The notes under the pieces: generated by a model | What the model saw: the letters and a program-made list of their open reading frames with translations, nothing else | Told to the model about the DNA's origin: nothing | Databases searched by the model: none | Shown here: positions 16,306-24,395 of the stretch, in pieces | How the letters are laid out: every line of letters starts with the position of its first letter | Numbering within the stretch: position 1 is the first letter of the stretch | Program-made: the position numbers and the translations under genes | Assembly: GCF_036195325.1 (NCBI RefSeq) | Contig: NZ_CP108101.1 | Span: 4,588,001-4,652,000, forward strand | DNA from: Streptomyces sp. NBC_00234 | GTDB taxonomy: Bacteria > Actinomycetota > Actinomycetes > Streptomycetales > Streptomycetaceae | Direction: 5' to 3' | DNA length: 64,000 nt

Positions 16306-18738
16306 TTACGCGGTGTCCTCGCCCGGGGACGGTCCGGCGGCCTTCGCGCGGGACTTCGCGGCCTTCTCGGGCGTGCCCGCCTCCTCGTAGGCGGCAGCCG
16401 AACGGAGCCACGTCTCACGGATCTGTCCGGGGTCGCCGTCGGCCGCCGTGAGGGTGGTGGCCACCTCGCGCAGGGCCTGTCCGGTGAGGAAGTGGTCGTG
16501 CGTGTCGATCAGGAGCTCCGCCGCCCGATTGCCCGCGGCGAGTGCCTCGTCGAGACGGCCCAGGGCCCGCAGGACGGTGCCGAGGTTGTTCCACGCCTTC
16601 GCTTCGCCGTGGCGATCGCTGGTGTCCAGGTAGATGGTCCGCGAGGTCTCGTGGGCGGTGATGGCCTCCTCGTAGCGCTCGACCTCCTGGAGGGAGAGGC
16701 CGAGGTTGTTCAGGGCCTGGCCTTCGGCGTGCTGGTTGCCGGTGGTGCGGTGGATGGTGCGGGCGGTCTCGTGGGCGGTGATGGCCTCCTCGTACCGGTG
16801 CACCTGGTGGAACGTCGATCCGAGGTTGCTCCACGCGCTGCCTTCGCCGTGCTGGTCGCCGATGGTCCGCCAGATGGTGCGGGCGGTCTCGTGGGCGGTG
16901 ATGGCTTCGTCGTAGCGGCCCACTTCGTGCAGCGTGACGCCGAGGTTGCCCCAGGCGCTGGCCTCACCGTGCTGGTTGCCGGCCTTCCGGCAGATGGTGC
17001 GGGCCGTTTCGTGGGCGGTGATGGCCTCCTCGAAGCGGCGCACTTCCTGGAGCGCCACCCCGAGGTTGCTCCAGACGCCGCTGATGCCCTCCTGGTCGCC
17101 GGACTTCTCGAAGATCGTGCGGGCGGTCTCCAGTGCGGCGATCGCCTCCTCGTGACGGCGCGTCTGCTGCATGGCGGCGCCGAGGTTGGCCCACGCCTGG
17201 CCTTCGCCGTAGTAGTCGCCGACGCGTCGGTGGGCCGCCAGCGCCAGCCCGGTGAGGGTGATGAGCTCGCCGAAGTGGCGGCGCCAGGTCAGGTAGTGGG
17301 TCAGCCGGTTGGGGAGCAGCATGACCGTCGAGGTGTCACCGAGGGCGTGCGCCATGTGGGTCGCGTTGATCAGGTTGGAGCGTTCCGCGTCCATCCAGTC
17401 CAGGGCCTGGAACCGGTTCTCGAACAGGCCGGACAGGGCGACCGATCCGGGCGGCCGGAAATGCGTGCTGGCGGCGTCCGTCATGCGCAGGTAGTACGTC
17501 AGCAGCCGGGCGCGGGCCTGTTCGTAGCGGCGCTTCGTGGGGCGTCCCCGGGCCGCGTGCAGGCGCGCCTGCTCCGTCGCGTACTCGCGTACCAGGTCGT
17601 GCATCTGCCACCGGCCGCGCAGCGCGCCGCGGTCCAGGAGGTGGGCCTGCGTGAGCCGGGTGAGGAGGCGGTCCACCTCCGTCGCGGGACGGTCGGCCAG
17701 GGCGGTGGCCGCCGTGGTGGAGAGGTCGGGGCCGGGGTTGAGGCTGATGAGGCGGAAGAGGTCGGCCTCCTGTGGGGTCAGGCGGTCGGCCGACTGGTCG
17801 AAGGCGGCGCGGAGGTTGCGTTCGCCGTCGTCCAGGCCGGACAGCCGGTCGCCCGCGGTGGTGAGCGCCTGGACGCGTTCGGCGAGGGGCTGGCCGGGGT
17901 CGCCGGCCATCAGGGCGGCCGTGATCTGCAGGGCGAGCGGCAAGTAGCCGCAGGCCAGCGCCAGTTCCTCGGCGTCCGTCGGAGACCGGTCGACCCGGTC
18001 GTCGTCGGGGTCGGCCACCTGGAGGACCTTGCGCAGGACGTCGACCGCCGCCTCGGGCTGGAGGGTGTTGAGGTTCTTCAGCCGGGCGCCGATGCCCGGG
18101 AGGGTGTGGCGGGAGGTGATGAGCGCGGCGTGCGGGCGGGCGGGCAGCAGCGTCCGTACCTGCTCGGCCGTGGAGGCGTTGTCCGCGATCAGCAGGATGC
18201 GCTCGTTCCTGCGCGCCAGTGCGTCGAGCTGGGAGCGGTAGAGCGCTTCCCGTTCGCTGAGCGTCGGCGGGATGTGTTCGGCGGTGACCCCGAGGGAACG
18301 CAGCAGGGCGTCGAGGGCCTCTTCGGGCCGTACGGGTGCGGGGTCGTAGCCGCGCAGGTTGATGCGCTGGACCCCGGTGAACCAGTCGCGGCCCACGGCC
18401 GCGTGGGCGACCGCGTGGGCAAGTGTGGTCTTGCCGACGCCGGGGAGTCCGGCGACCGCACCGGCCACCGGCCCCGTACCGCGGGCCGGGTCGAGGAGGG
18501 TCATCAGGTCGTCGATCTCGTGGTCGCGGCCCGTGAACTCCTCCGGCAGCGGGGGCAGGGAGGCCAGGGCCGTCGGCACCGGTGCGTACTGCTGCACGTA
18601 CGTGTTGTTCTGCGTCCCGTCGCCCTGGACCGGGCCGTTGAACGCGCCCTGCCGGAAGTCGTTGGGGCGGCCGGGACCACGCCCGCCGTACCCCTGCCCT
18701 CCGGCGGCCCTGCGCCGGCCGGACTTCTTGGCGCCCAT
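16306..18738 (-). CDS. NLR-like NB-ARC/TPR protein with N-terminal amyloid-type motif
   Basis: 810 residues from the ATG at 18738; the longer frame upstream is a shadow of the neighbouring gene. Residues 1-25 are basic and glycine-rich. Residues 26-47 hold a motif (NDFR, then GPVQGDGTQNNTY) that matches the C-terminus of the upstream-encoded protein. Then come the NB-ARC ATPase (Walker A GLPGVGKTT at 97-105, Walker B ILLIADNAS, sensor ITSRHT, CGYLPLAL), a winged-helix region (QMHDLVREYA) and six 40-residue TPRs plus a degenerate seventh. There is no DNA-binding domain, unlike AfsR/SARP proteins. This is the STAND/NLR layout: TPR sensor, ATPase switch, short N-terminal signalling motif. It lies 14 bp downstream of its partner gene. 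Confidence 0.9.
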   Translation of the reverse strand: MGAKKSGRRRAAGGQGYGGRGPGRPNDFRQGAFNGPVQGDGTQNNTYVQQYAPVPTALASLPPLPEEFTGRDHEIDDLMTLLDPARGTGPVAGAVAGLPGVGKTTLAHAVAHAAVGRDWFTGVQRINLRGYDPAPVRPEEALDALLRSLGVTAEHIPPTLSEREALYRSQLDALARRNERILLIADNASTAEQVRTLLPARPHAALITSRHTLPGIGARLKNLNTLQPEAAVDVLRKVLQVADPDDDRVDRSPTDAEELALACGYLPLALQITAALMAGDPGQPLAERVQALTTAGDRLSGLDDGERNLRAAFDQSADRLTPQEADLFRLISLNPGPDLSTTAATALADRPATEVDRLLTRLTQAHLLDRGALRGRWQMHDLVREYATEQARLHAARGRPTKRRYEQARARLLTYYLRMTDAASTHFRPPGSVALSGLFENRFQALDWMDAERSNLINATHMAHALGDTSTVMLLPNRLTHYLTWRRHFGELITLTGLALAAHRRVGDYYGEGQAWANLGAAMQQTRRHEEAIAALETARTIFEKSGDQEGISGVWSNLGVALQEVRRFEEAITAHETARTICRKAGNQHGEASAWGNLGVTLHEVGRYDEAITAHETARTIWRTIGDQHGEGSAWSNLGSTFHQVHRYEEAITAHETARTIHRTTGNQHAEGQALNNLGLSLQEVERYEEAITAHETSRTIYLDTSDRHGEAKAWNNLGTVLRALGRLDEALAAGNRAAELLIDTHDHFLTGQALREVATTLTAADGDPGQIRETWLRSAAAYEEAGTPEKAAKSRAKAAGPSPGEDTA
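16621..17220 (-). repeat. 120-bp tandem repeats encoding the TPR array
   Basis: The DNA of the TPR region repeats with an exact 120-bp period. The segment beginning GTCTCGTGGGCGGTGATGGC recurs at 16646, 16766, 16886 and, with slight changes, 17006 and 17126. Each unit codes for one 40-residue TPR (EEAITAHETARTI then GDQHGEG and AWSNLG). The inner units are far more similar than function alone requires. Confidence 0.88.
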
Positions 18739-18752
18739 CTGCCCCGGCCGCC

Positions 18753-19217
18753 CTACCGGTTGAACGTGTTGTGCTGGGTGCCGCTGCCCTGCACCGGGCC
18801 CTCGAACTTCGCTCCCCGGAAGTCGTTGTGGACCGCTCCGGGAGTGACCGCCTCCGGGTCGATGGCCCGGACCGCCTCCTCCAGCTCCGCCGCCGCCTCC
18901 GGGTCCGCGGTGAGCGAGGCATGGAACATCGCCTCCCACACCCGTACCGCCCGGGCGAACGCCTCGTCCGCCTGGACCTGGGCGCGCAGTGCCTGTTCGA
19001 GCTCGCCGGCGCGGTTCCGGTCCTCTGGCCGGCCCTCCAGCGCCGTCAGCGCGGTCTCGGTGGTGTCGGGCTCCGCGGGCCCACCGTCCACGGCGTCCGG
19101 GCCGGGGTCGCGGCGGCGGCGGACCAGGCCGGTCAGGCCCACCCATGCCTGACGGCCGATCTCGCCGCCCGCACCGCCGGCCAGCGCGGCCAGCACACCC
19201 AGTGAAATCGGGTCCAT
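18753..19217 (-). CDS. Small helical protein with C-terminal amyloid-type motif; putative effector of the NLR-like protein
   Basis: 154 residues. The N-terminus (MDPISLGVLAALAGGAGGEI) is a glycine/alanine-rich hydrophobic helix, followed by two or three predicted amphipathic helices (about 52-62, 70-98, 104-120). The last 24 residues carry NDFR, F, GPVQGSGTQ and NTF in the same order and spacing as residues 26-47 of the NLR-like protein encoded next. Of 22 aligned positions 15 are identical, although codons differ. Bacterial NLRs are known to pair with Bell-domain effectors through such shared amyloid motifs (BASS). The layout fits, with the helical part as possible membrane-active effector; that role is inference. 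ATG at 19217 follows GGGGGTGGG. Confidence 0.8.
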   Translation of the reverse strand: MDPISLGVLAALAGGAGGEIGRQAWVGLTGLVRRRRDPGPDAVDGGPAEPDTTETALTALEGRPEDRNRAGELEQALRAQVQADEAFARAVRVWEAMFHASLTADPEAAAELEEAVRAIDPEAVTPGAVHNDFRGAKFEGPVQGSGTQHNTFNR

Positions 19218-19317
19218 CGAACCCACCCCCGCAACAGATCGACCACAACCGGTGAGGTACCACCGTACGATCGGCCGCCGAGGGGCCGCAGGCGAATTGC
19301 GCAGCCTGGAGGGCCTG

Positions 19318-20001
19318 TTACCCGGCCGCGTAGGGTCCGCCGACGCCCCATGCCTGATGCATCGCGTCGGCGAAGGCGCCGGCCAGCCGGTGTTCGCCGC
19401 TCGGGCCGGGATGGGTGCCGTCGTACGTGTCCTCATGGATGTCGTACGCGGTCGGGCGCGAGGCCAGCAGTACGGGCGACATCGGCTGATCGAGGTCGGC
19501 CACGGCCTTGGCGAGGAGCACGTTGAAGCGGTCGCACTCGGCGGCGAAGGGGGCGTCGGACTCGGCCCGGATGTTCGGTATGACGGGCAGGAGGACCATC
19601 CGGACGTGCGGATTGGCGGCGCGGGCCGCCGCGATGAACGCCCGCGCGTTCGCCGCGGTCTGCTCGCTGTCCGTGTAGAAGCCGAGGTCTATCAGGCCCA
19701 GGGAGACGAGCAGGACGTCGGCGCGGGTCGTGGTGACCACGTCCGCGATCGCCGGGGCCATGTGGAGCCAGCCCTCGCCCCAGCCGGCCAGATGGCGGCG
19801 GGCGGCTTCGGGGAAGGCGGGGTCGCCGTACGCGTACGAGACGGGGGCGTTCGCCCCGGCGTCGTACAGCTCGGTGCGCGGGCCGACGATCGCGTATCCG
19901 CCGGGCAGCGTCGCTTCGAGGTGCTGCCACATCCGGTAGCGCCAGGTGAAGTCGCCGGAGCTCCCGATGGTCATGGAGTCGCCGACGAAGAGAAAACGCA
20001 T
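19318..20001 (-). CDS. SGNH/GDSL-family hydrolase
   Basis: 227 residues, no signal peptide. Block I FVGDSMT places the nucleophile serine at 9, a glycine-rich second block and LLVSLGLIDLG stand for blocks II and III (the usual asparagine of GxND is not clear), and YDGTHPGPSGE supplies the catalytic D and H near 203-206. Members are esterases or lipases on diverse substrates. No Shine-Dalgarno; AATGAT ends 6 nt before the ATG, another leaderless-like start. It diverges from the beta-propeller gene 58 bp away. Confidence 0.87.
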   Translation of the reverse strand: MRFLFVGDSMTIGSSGDFTWRYRMWQHLEATLPGGYAIVGPRTELYDAGANAPVSYAYGDPAFPEAARRHLAGWGEGWLHMAPAIADVVTTTRADVLLVSLGLIDLGFYTDSEQTAANARAFIAAARAANPHVRMVLLPVIPNIRAESDAPFAAECDRFNVLLAKAVADLDQPMSPVLLASRPTAYDIHEDTYDGTHPGPSGEHRLAGAFADAMHQAWGVGGPYAAG

Positions 20002-20059
20002 GGCGCAATCATTGCCGATCAACGCTCCGGCCTGCGACGTGACGATGGACACTTGTGCC

Positions 20060-21076
20060 ATGCGTGCCTATCTGACTGCTTCCGGTGCCGCCCTCCTGCT
20101 GGTCCTGACGGGGGCGGTCCCGGCCGTGGCCGACGACGGGGCCGACCGGAGCTTCACGATCGAGGACCCCCGGATCACGGAGTCCAGCGGCCTCGCCGCC
20201 AGCCGTCTCCACCCCGGCGTCTACTGGACGCACAACGACAGCGAGGACGGTCCCTACGTCTACGCCGTCGACTCCCGGACCGGGAAGACCGTCGCGACGA
20301 TCACCATGCAGGGGGTGGGAGAGCCGCGCGACGTGGAAGGGATCTCGATCGGGCCGGACGGAGATCTGTACGTCGGTGACATCGGCGACAACCTCGACGG
20401 GTCCTGGGACCACGTCTGGATCTACCGCTTCCCCGAGCCGAAACAGCTGCGGGACGCCACGGTGCGCGCGACACAGTTCGACGTGACGTACGCGGACGGG
20501 GCGCGCAACGCCGAGGCGCTGATGGTGCACCCGAAGACCGGACGGGTCTACATCGCCTCGAAGAACGAGGACGGCGGCGGGCTGTACGAGGGGCCCGCCC
20601 GGCTCTCCACCGGCGGGAACAACGTGTTCCGACGGGTGGGCGAGGTGCCGTGGGTGACGGACGGGGCGTTCTCGCCGGACGGCACGCAGCTGGTCCTGCG
20701 GTCCTACTTCAGCGCGCGCGGGTACGCGTTCGAGAACGGCAGGCTCGGTGCCGACCACGGGGTGAGCGCACCGTTCCAGGGGCAGGCCGAGTCGGTGACG
20801 TACACGGCGGACGGTTCGGCGCTGATGTTCGGCTCGGAGGGGTCGGGCAGCGACGTGGTGCGGGTGGACGTGGACGGCGGGAGCGGCGGTGACGACACCG
20901 AGGCGCCGTCGGACGCTCCCGGGGGCGGCGCCGCCACGAACGGCGGGTCGGACGGGGGCGCGAACGCGGACGGGGGCGAGGGCGGCGAGAAGGGGAGTGC
21001 CGCGCTCGGGGCGGTGATCGTCGCCGCGGCGGCGGTCGGCGCGCTGGCGCTGAGGAGGCGCCGCCGGGCGGGCTGA
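20060..21076 (+). CDS. Exported beta-propeller protein with C-terminal membrane anchor
   Basis: 338 residues from the ATG at 20060. A Sec signal peptide (MRAYLTASGAALLLVLTGA, cleavage about AVA at 25) is followed by YWD/YVTN-like propeller repeats (GVYWTHNDSEDGPYVYAVD, DLYVGDIGDN, RVYIASKNEDG, SPDGTQLVLRS). Next comes a Gly/Asp/Ser-rich linker (about 270-312) and a C-terminal hydrophobic segment ending in RRRRRAG. There is no LPXTG, so it is probably a tail-anchored surface protein rather than a sortase substrate. The function is unknown; some related proteins are annotated as esterase-like or phytase-like propellers. Confidence 0.82.
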   Translation: MRAYLTASGAALLLVLTGAVPAVADDGADRSFTIEDPRITESSGLAASRLHPGVYWTHNDSEDGPYVYAVDSRTGKTVATITMQGVGEPRDVEGISIGPDGDLYVGDIGDNLDGSWDHVWIYRFPEPKQLRDATVRATQFDVTYADGARNAEALMVHPKTGRVYIASKNEDGGGLYEGPARLSTGGNNVFRRVGEVPWVTDGAFSPDGTQLVLRSYFSARGYAFENGRLGADHGVSAPFQGQAESVTYTADGSALMFGSEGSGSDVVRVDVDGGSGGDDTEAPSDAPGGGAATNGGSDGGANADGGEGGEKGSAALGAVIVAAAAVGALALRRRRRAG

Positions 21077-21128
21077 GCCGGCCGGCTCACCAGGGCCTCC
21101 CGCTCGGATCACGCCGGGCCTGCGGGGG

Positions 21129-21911
21129 TCACCCTGCGGCACGCCGCTCGACGAGGACGTCGAAGCCGTCGATCAGGCGCGCGAGCCCGAACTCGAAGTG
21201 GTCGAACTCCGAACCGAACGCGTCGTCGGAGAGCTCGGCCATCCGCGGGTACTCCCCGCTGAGCATGGCCCGTTCCAGGTAGGGGCGCTGGCTCTCCCAG
21301 AAGGCGGCGTCGCTGAGGCCGGTCTGCCGGGCGGCCTCCGTGGCGTCGTTCTGCGTGCGGGCGAGGCCCTCGACGAAGCTGTTGACGGTGATGATCACGC
21401 CGATCAGCTCGGGGTCGCTCAGCCCCATGCCCCCGAGGCCGGCCAGGGCCGAATCGAGGCCGCGCAGGGCGCTGGGGCCGAGCACCGAACGGGCTTGGTT
21501 GATCTTGAGCAGCCAGGGGTGGGCGCGGAGGTTGGCCAGGTAGGTGCGGGCCATGAGATCGACGGCCGTCCGCCAGTCCGCCGGCACCTCGGAGGCTTCC
21601 GCGGCGAGCGGTTCGCCCAGGACGCGGTCGAGCATCAGATCCAGCAGCTCGGCCTTGCCGGGGACGTACCGGTAGAGCGACATCGTGCCGGTGCCGAGCT
21701 CGGTGGAGAGCCTGCGCATCGAGACGGCGGCCAGACCTTCGGTGTCCGCGACGGCGACGGCGGCGGAGACGATCCGGTCGAGGGTGAGGCCGGGCTTGGG
21801 GCCGCGGCTGGGACGGTCGCCGGTACCCCACAGGAGTTCCAGACTCCGCGCGATGTCCCCGCTTCCGGTGGTCGTGCCGTCTGCCGCCGCCGCTGGTCCG
21901 CTCTTCGTCAT
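21129..21911 (-). CDS. TetR-family repressor with TetR-type C-terminal domain
   Basis: 260 residues. Helix-turn-helix at about 43-88 (LTLDRIVSAAVAVADTEGLAAVSMRRLSTELG, then TMSLYRYV), followed by a C-terminal domain like TetR_C_1 (WRTAVDLMARTYLANLRAHPWLL). Repressors of this group typically control adjacent drug exporters. It diverges from a DrrAB-type ABC exporter, and the 106-bp gap carries two copies of a GTAC-containing inverted repeat that it should bind. Confidence 0.93.
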   Translation of the reverse strand: MTKSGPAAAADGTTTGSGDIARSLELLWGTGDRPSRGPKPGLTLDRIVSAAVAVADTEGLAAVSMRRLSTELGTGTMSLYRYVPGKAELLDLMLDRVLGEPLAAEASEVPADWRTAVDLMARTYLANLRAHPWLLKINQARSVLGPSALRGLDSALAGLGGMGLSDPELIGVIITVNSFVEGLARTQNDATEAARQTGLSDAAFWESQRPYLERAMLSGEYPRMAELSDDAFGSEFDHFEFGLARLIDGFDVLVERRAAG

Positions 21912-21941
21912 GGGCTCAGCGTAATGCTCCGAGAAAGAATT

Positions 21942-21977
21942 GAGTACGGTGTACTCTCAGTTGGGTACGGTGTACTC
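21942..21977. promoter_or_regulatory. Twin TetR operators before the ABC exporter
   Basis: GAGTACGGTGTACTC (21942-21956) is a perfect inverted repeat of GAGTAC around GGT. A second copy, GGGTACGGTGTACTC (21963-21977), differs at one base. Their starts are 21 bp apart, two helical turns, as expected for two TetR dimers on one DNA face. They lie in the promoter gap between the TetR gene and the exporter genes. Confidence 0.85.
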
Positions 21978-22017
21978 AGTTCACCGTTCGTCATGCATCG
22001 TTCATGAGGGGAGAGCC

Positions 22018-23004
22018 ATGACCGCGTCCGGATACGCCGTACTGGCCGAAGGGGTCGTGAAGCGGTACGGGGGGAAGCGGGGTGACGCGGAGAAGCGGGC
22101 GCTCGACGGCTTCGACCTGGCCGTCCGCCCCGGCACCGTCCACGGTCTGCTCGGGCCGAACGGGGCCGGCAAGACCACCGCCGTCCGGGTCCTCGCCACC
22201 CTGCTGCGGTTCGACGGGGGCAGAGCCGAGGTCGCGGGCGTCGACGTGGCGCGCGAGCCCCGGCTCGTACGGAGCAGGATCGGGCTCACCGGGCAGTACG
22301 CCGCCGTCGACGAGGTGCTCACGGGCCGCCAGAACCTGGAGATGTTCGGCCGCCTCTTCCACCTCGGCCATGCCGGGGCGCGCCGGCGGGCGGGCGAACT
22401 GCTGGAGAGGTTCGACCTGGTGGACGCCGCGGGGAAGGGCGTCAAGGAGTACAGCGGGGGCATGCGGCGGCGGCTCGACCTGGCCGCCTCGATGATTCTC
22501 GCGCCGGCGGTGCTGTTCCTGGACGAGCCGACGACCGGGCTCGACCCGCGCAGCCGGGGCGAGGTCTGGGACGCCGTGCGCGCCCTGGTGGCAGGCGGCA
22601 CGACGGTGCTGCTGACGACGCAGTATCTGGACGAGGCCGACCGCCTCGCCTCGCACATCACCGTCATCGACCGGGGCCGGGCCATCGCCGACGACAGCCC
22701 GGACGGACTGAAGGACAGGGTCGGCGGGGACCGGATCGAGGTCGTCGCCGCCGAGCCGGCGGACCTCCCGGCGGTGGCGGAGGCCGTGGACCGGGTGGCC
22801 GGCGGCGGGCTCGTCGTCACGGACGCGCCGGGCCGCCGGGTGCACGCCCAGGTCGCCGACCGGGTGGCCGCACTGACCGAGGTGGCGAGAGCCCTCCAGG
22901 ACGAGGGGATCGCGGTCGACGACATCGGGCTGCGCAGGCCCAGCCTGGACGACGTGTTCCTGCGCCTGACCGGACACAGCACGGATCTGGAGGTCGCGGC
23001 ATGA
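22018..23004 (+). CDS. ABC exporter ATP-binding protein, DrrA-like
   Basis: 328 residues. Walker A GPNGAGKTT (46-54), Q-loop near TGQYAAVDE, signature YSGGMRRRLDLA, Walker B VLFLDEPTTGLDP and a DrrA-specific C-terminal region (DIGLRRPSLDDVFLRLTG). DrrA-type proteins power efflux of antibiotics such as anthracyclines. GGGGAG precedes the ATG, and the gene overlaps the permease gene by ATGA. It is controlled by the divergent TetR through the two operators upstream. The substrate is unknown; no biosynthetic cluster is adjacent. Confidence 0.94.
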   Translation: MTASGYAVLAEGVVKRYGGKRGDAEKRALDGFDLAVRPGTVHGLLGPNGAGKTTAVRVLATLLRFDGGRAEVAGVDVAREPRLVRSRIGLTGQYAAVDEVLTGRQNLEMFGRLFHLGHAGARRRAGELLERFDLVDAAGKGVKEYSGGMRRRLDLAASMILAPAVLFLDEPTTGLDPRSRGEVWDAVRALVAGGTTVLLTTQYLDEADRLASHITVIDRGRAIADDSPDGLKDRVGGDRIEVVAAEPADLPAVAEAVDRVAGGGLVVTDAPGRRVHAQVADRVAALTEVARALQDEGIAVDDIGLRRPSLDDVFLRLTGHSTDLEVAA

Positions 23005-23831
23005 CCGCGCTCGAACCGCTCGCCCCCGCCGTCCGCGAGCGGAGCCGGCTCCACTGGGCCCTCGCCGACTCCTGGAACATCACCCGGCGCAGCCTCACCC
23101 ACTACCAGCGCCAGCCCCTCGCCATCATCTGGCAGCTCGGCTTCCCGATCATCTCCGTACTGCTCTACGGATACGTCTTCGGCAGCGCGATGAAGGTTCC
23201 CGGGGGCGGCGACTACCGGGAGTTCCTGATGCCCGGGATGTTCGCGACGACCATGACCATGGGCTTCATGAGCACGGCCATGGCGGTGGTCACCGACGTC
23301 GGCAAGGGCGTCATCGACCGCTTCCGCTCCATGCCGATGGCCCCGTCCGCCGTCGCCGCGGGACGCGGGGTCGCGGACCTCGTGGTGGCCACCGCCGAGC
23401 TGACGATCCTCGCGATCACGGCACTGGCGATCGGCTGGCGGGCGGGCGGCGGCCCGATGGAGGCGGTGGGGGCGTTCGGACTGCTCCTGCTGCTCCGGTT
23501 CAGTCTGATCTGGGTGGGTGTCTGGCTGGGGCTCCTGGTCCCGAACGCCGAGTCTGCGGGCGGGCTGTACGCCATCGCGTTCCCGGTCACGATGATCTCC
23601 AGCGCCCTGGTCGCCCCCTCGCTGATGCCGGGCTGGCTCGGCACCGCCGCCGCGTGGAACCCGGTCTCCTCGACGGTGACCGCGGCCCGGGAACTGTTCG
23701 GCAACCCCGTGGCGAGCGGGGGCACCTGGGTCGAGGAGCACGCGCTGCTGATGGCCCTGGTGTGGCCGCTGGTGATCACGCTGGTGTTCCTGCCGCTGGC
23801 GGTGCGCAGGTTCCAGCGGCTCAGCCGCTGA
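23001..23831 (+). CDS. ABC-2 type permease, DrrB-like
   Basis: 276 residues with six membrane helices and the ABC-2 signature stretch (FLMPGMFATTMTMGFMSTAMAVVTD). The N-terminal cytoplasmic helix contains the coupling region (WNITRRSLTHYQRQPLAI). It forms the membrane half of the exporter with the preceding ATPase and starts on an ATGA overlap, so the two are made in fixed proportion. Confidence 0.93.
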   Translation: MTALEPLAPAVRERSRLHWALADSWNITRRSLTHYQRQPLAIIWQLGFPIISVLLYGYVFGSAMKVPGGGDYREFLMPGMFATTMTMGFMSTAMAVVTDVGKGVIDRFRSMPMAPSAVAAGRGVADLVVATAELTILAITALAIGWRAGGGPMEAVGAFGLLLLLRFSLIWVGVWLGLLVPNAESAGGLYAIAFPVTMISSALVAPSLMPGWLGTAAAWNPVSSTVTAARELFGNPVASGGTWVEEHALLMALVWPLVITLVFLPLAVRRFQRLSR

Positions 23832-23868
23832 CCGGCCGGGGACGGGCCCGGCATAGGGTCGGCTCCCT

Positions 23869-24384
23869 ATGACGACGACCACAGGGCCCGAGCCCTTCTC
23901 CACCCCCCGCCTCGACGCGCTGCCGCTCGACACCGCGTACGCCGACGAGATGGCCACCGTCCTCGCGGACCCCGCCCTGCACACCTACACGGGAGGTGCT
24001 CCGGAGGACGCGGGTGCCCTGCGCGCCCGCTACGCACGGCAGCTCGCGGGCTCCCCCGACCCCGCCGAACGGTGGTGGAACTGGGTGATCCGGGTACGCG
24101 CCGACGGCCGCCTGGCCGGCTACGTCCAGGCGACCGTGCGCGGCACGCGGGCGGAGGTGGCCTGGGTGGTGGGCGCCGGGTGGCAGGGCCGGGGGTACGC
24201 CAAGGAGGCGGCGGAGGGCCTGGTCGCGCACCTGCTGGGCGGGGGAGAGGTCCGTACGGTCGTCGCGCACATCCACCCGGACCACGCCGCGTCCGCCGCC
24301 GTCGCCGCGGCGGCCGGGCTCGCACCGACGGACGAGTGGGAGGACGGCGAACTGCGGTGGCGCGCGGGCGCGTCCGGCATCTAG
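23869..24384 (+). CDS. GNAT family N-acetyltransferase
   Basis: 171 residues of the RimJ/RimL-like GNAT type: acetyl-CoA pyrophosphate loop GWQGRGYA after the VAWVVG strand, and HPDHAASAAVAAAAGL for the C-terminal helix. The substrate is unknown. The start shows TAGGGT 9 nt before the ATG and no ribosome site. Its own TAG stop forms part of the -10-like box of the next gene. Confidence 0.88.
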   Translation: MTTTTGPEPFSTPRLDALPLDTAYADEMATVLADPALHTYTGGAPEDAGALRARYARQLAGSPDPAERWWNWVIRVRADGRLAGYVQATVRGTRAEVAWVVGAGWQGRGYAKEAAEGLVAHLLGGGEVRTVVAHIHPDHAASAAVAAAAGLAPTDEWEDGELRWRAGASGI

Positions 24385-24395
24385 GGTGCGCCACC

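Noticed and set aside
16306..18738. AfsR/SARP-type transcription regulator
   Set aside because: NB-ARC and TPR are shared, but there is no N-terminal winged-helix or BTAD domain; the N-terminus is a short motif instead.
15796..19152. Open frame of 1118 codons on the plus strand
   Set aside because: A shadow of the TetR gene and the reverse strand of the NLR-like gene; its repeated pattern only mirrors the TPR repeats.
18739..19263. N-terminal extension of the NLR-like frame
   Set aside because: This stretch is out of frame with the small helical protein gene, which has a start, ribosome site and consistent composition; the NLR-like gene starts at 18738.
20060..21076. Sortase-anchored surface protein
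   Set aside because: The C-terminal hydrophobic segment and arginines fit, but no LPXTG-like motif precedes them.
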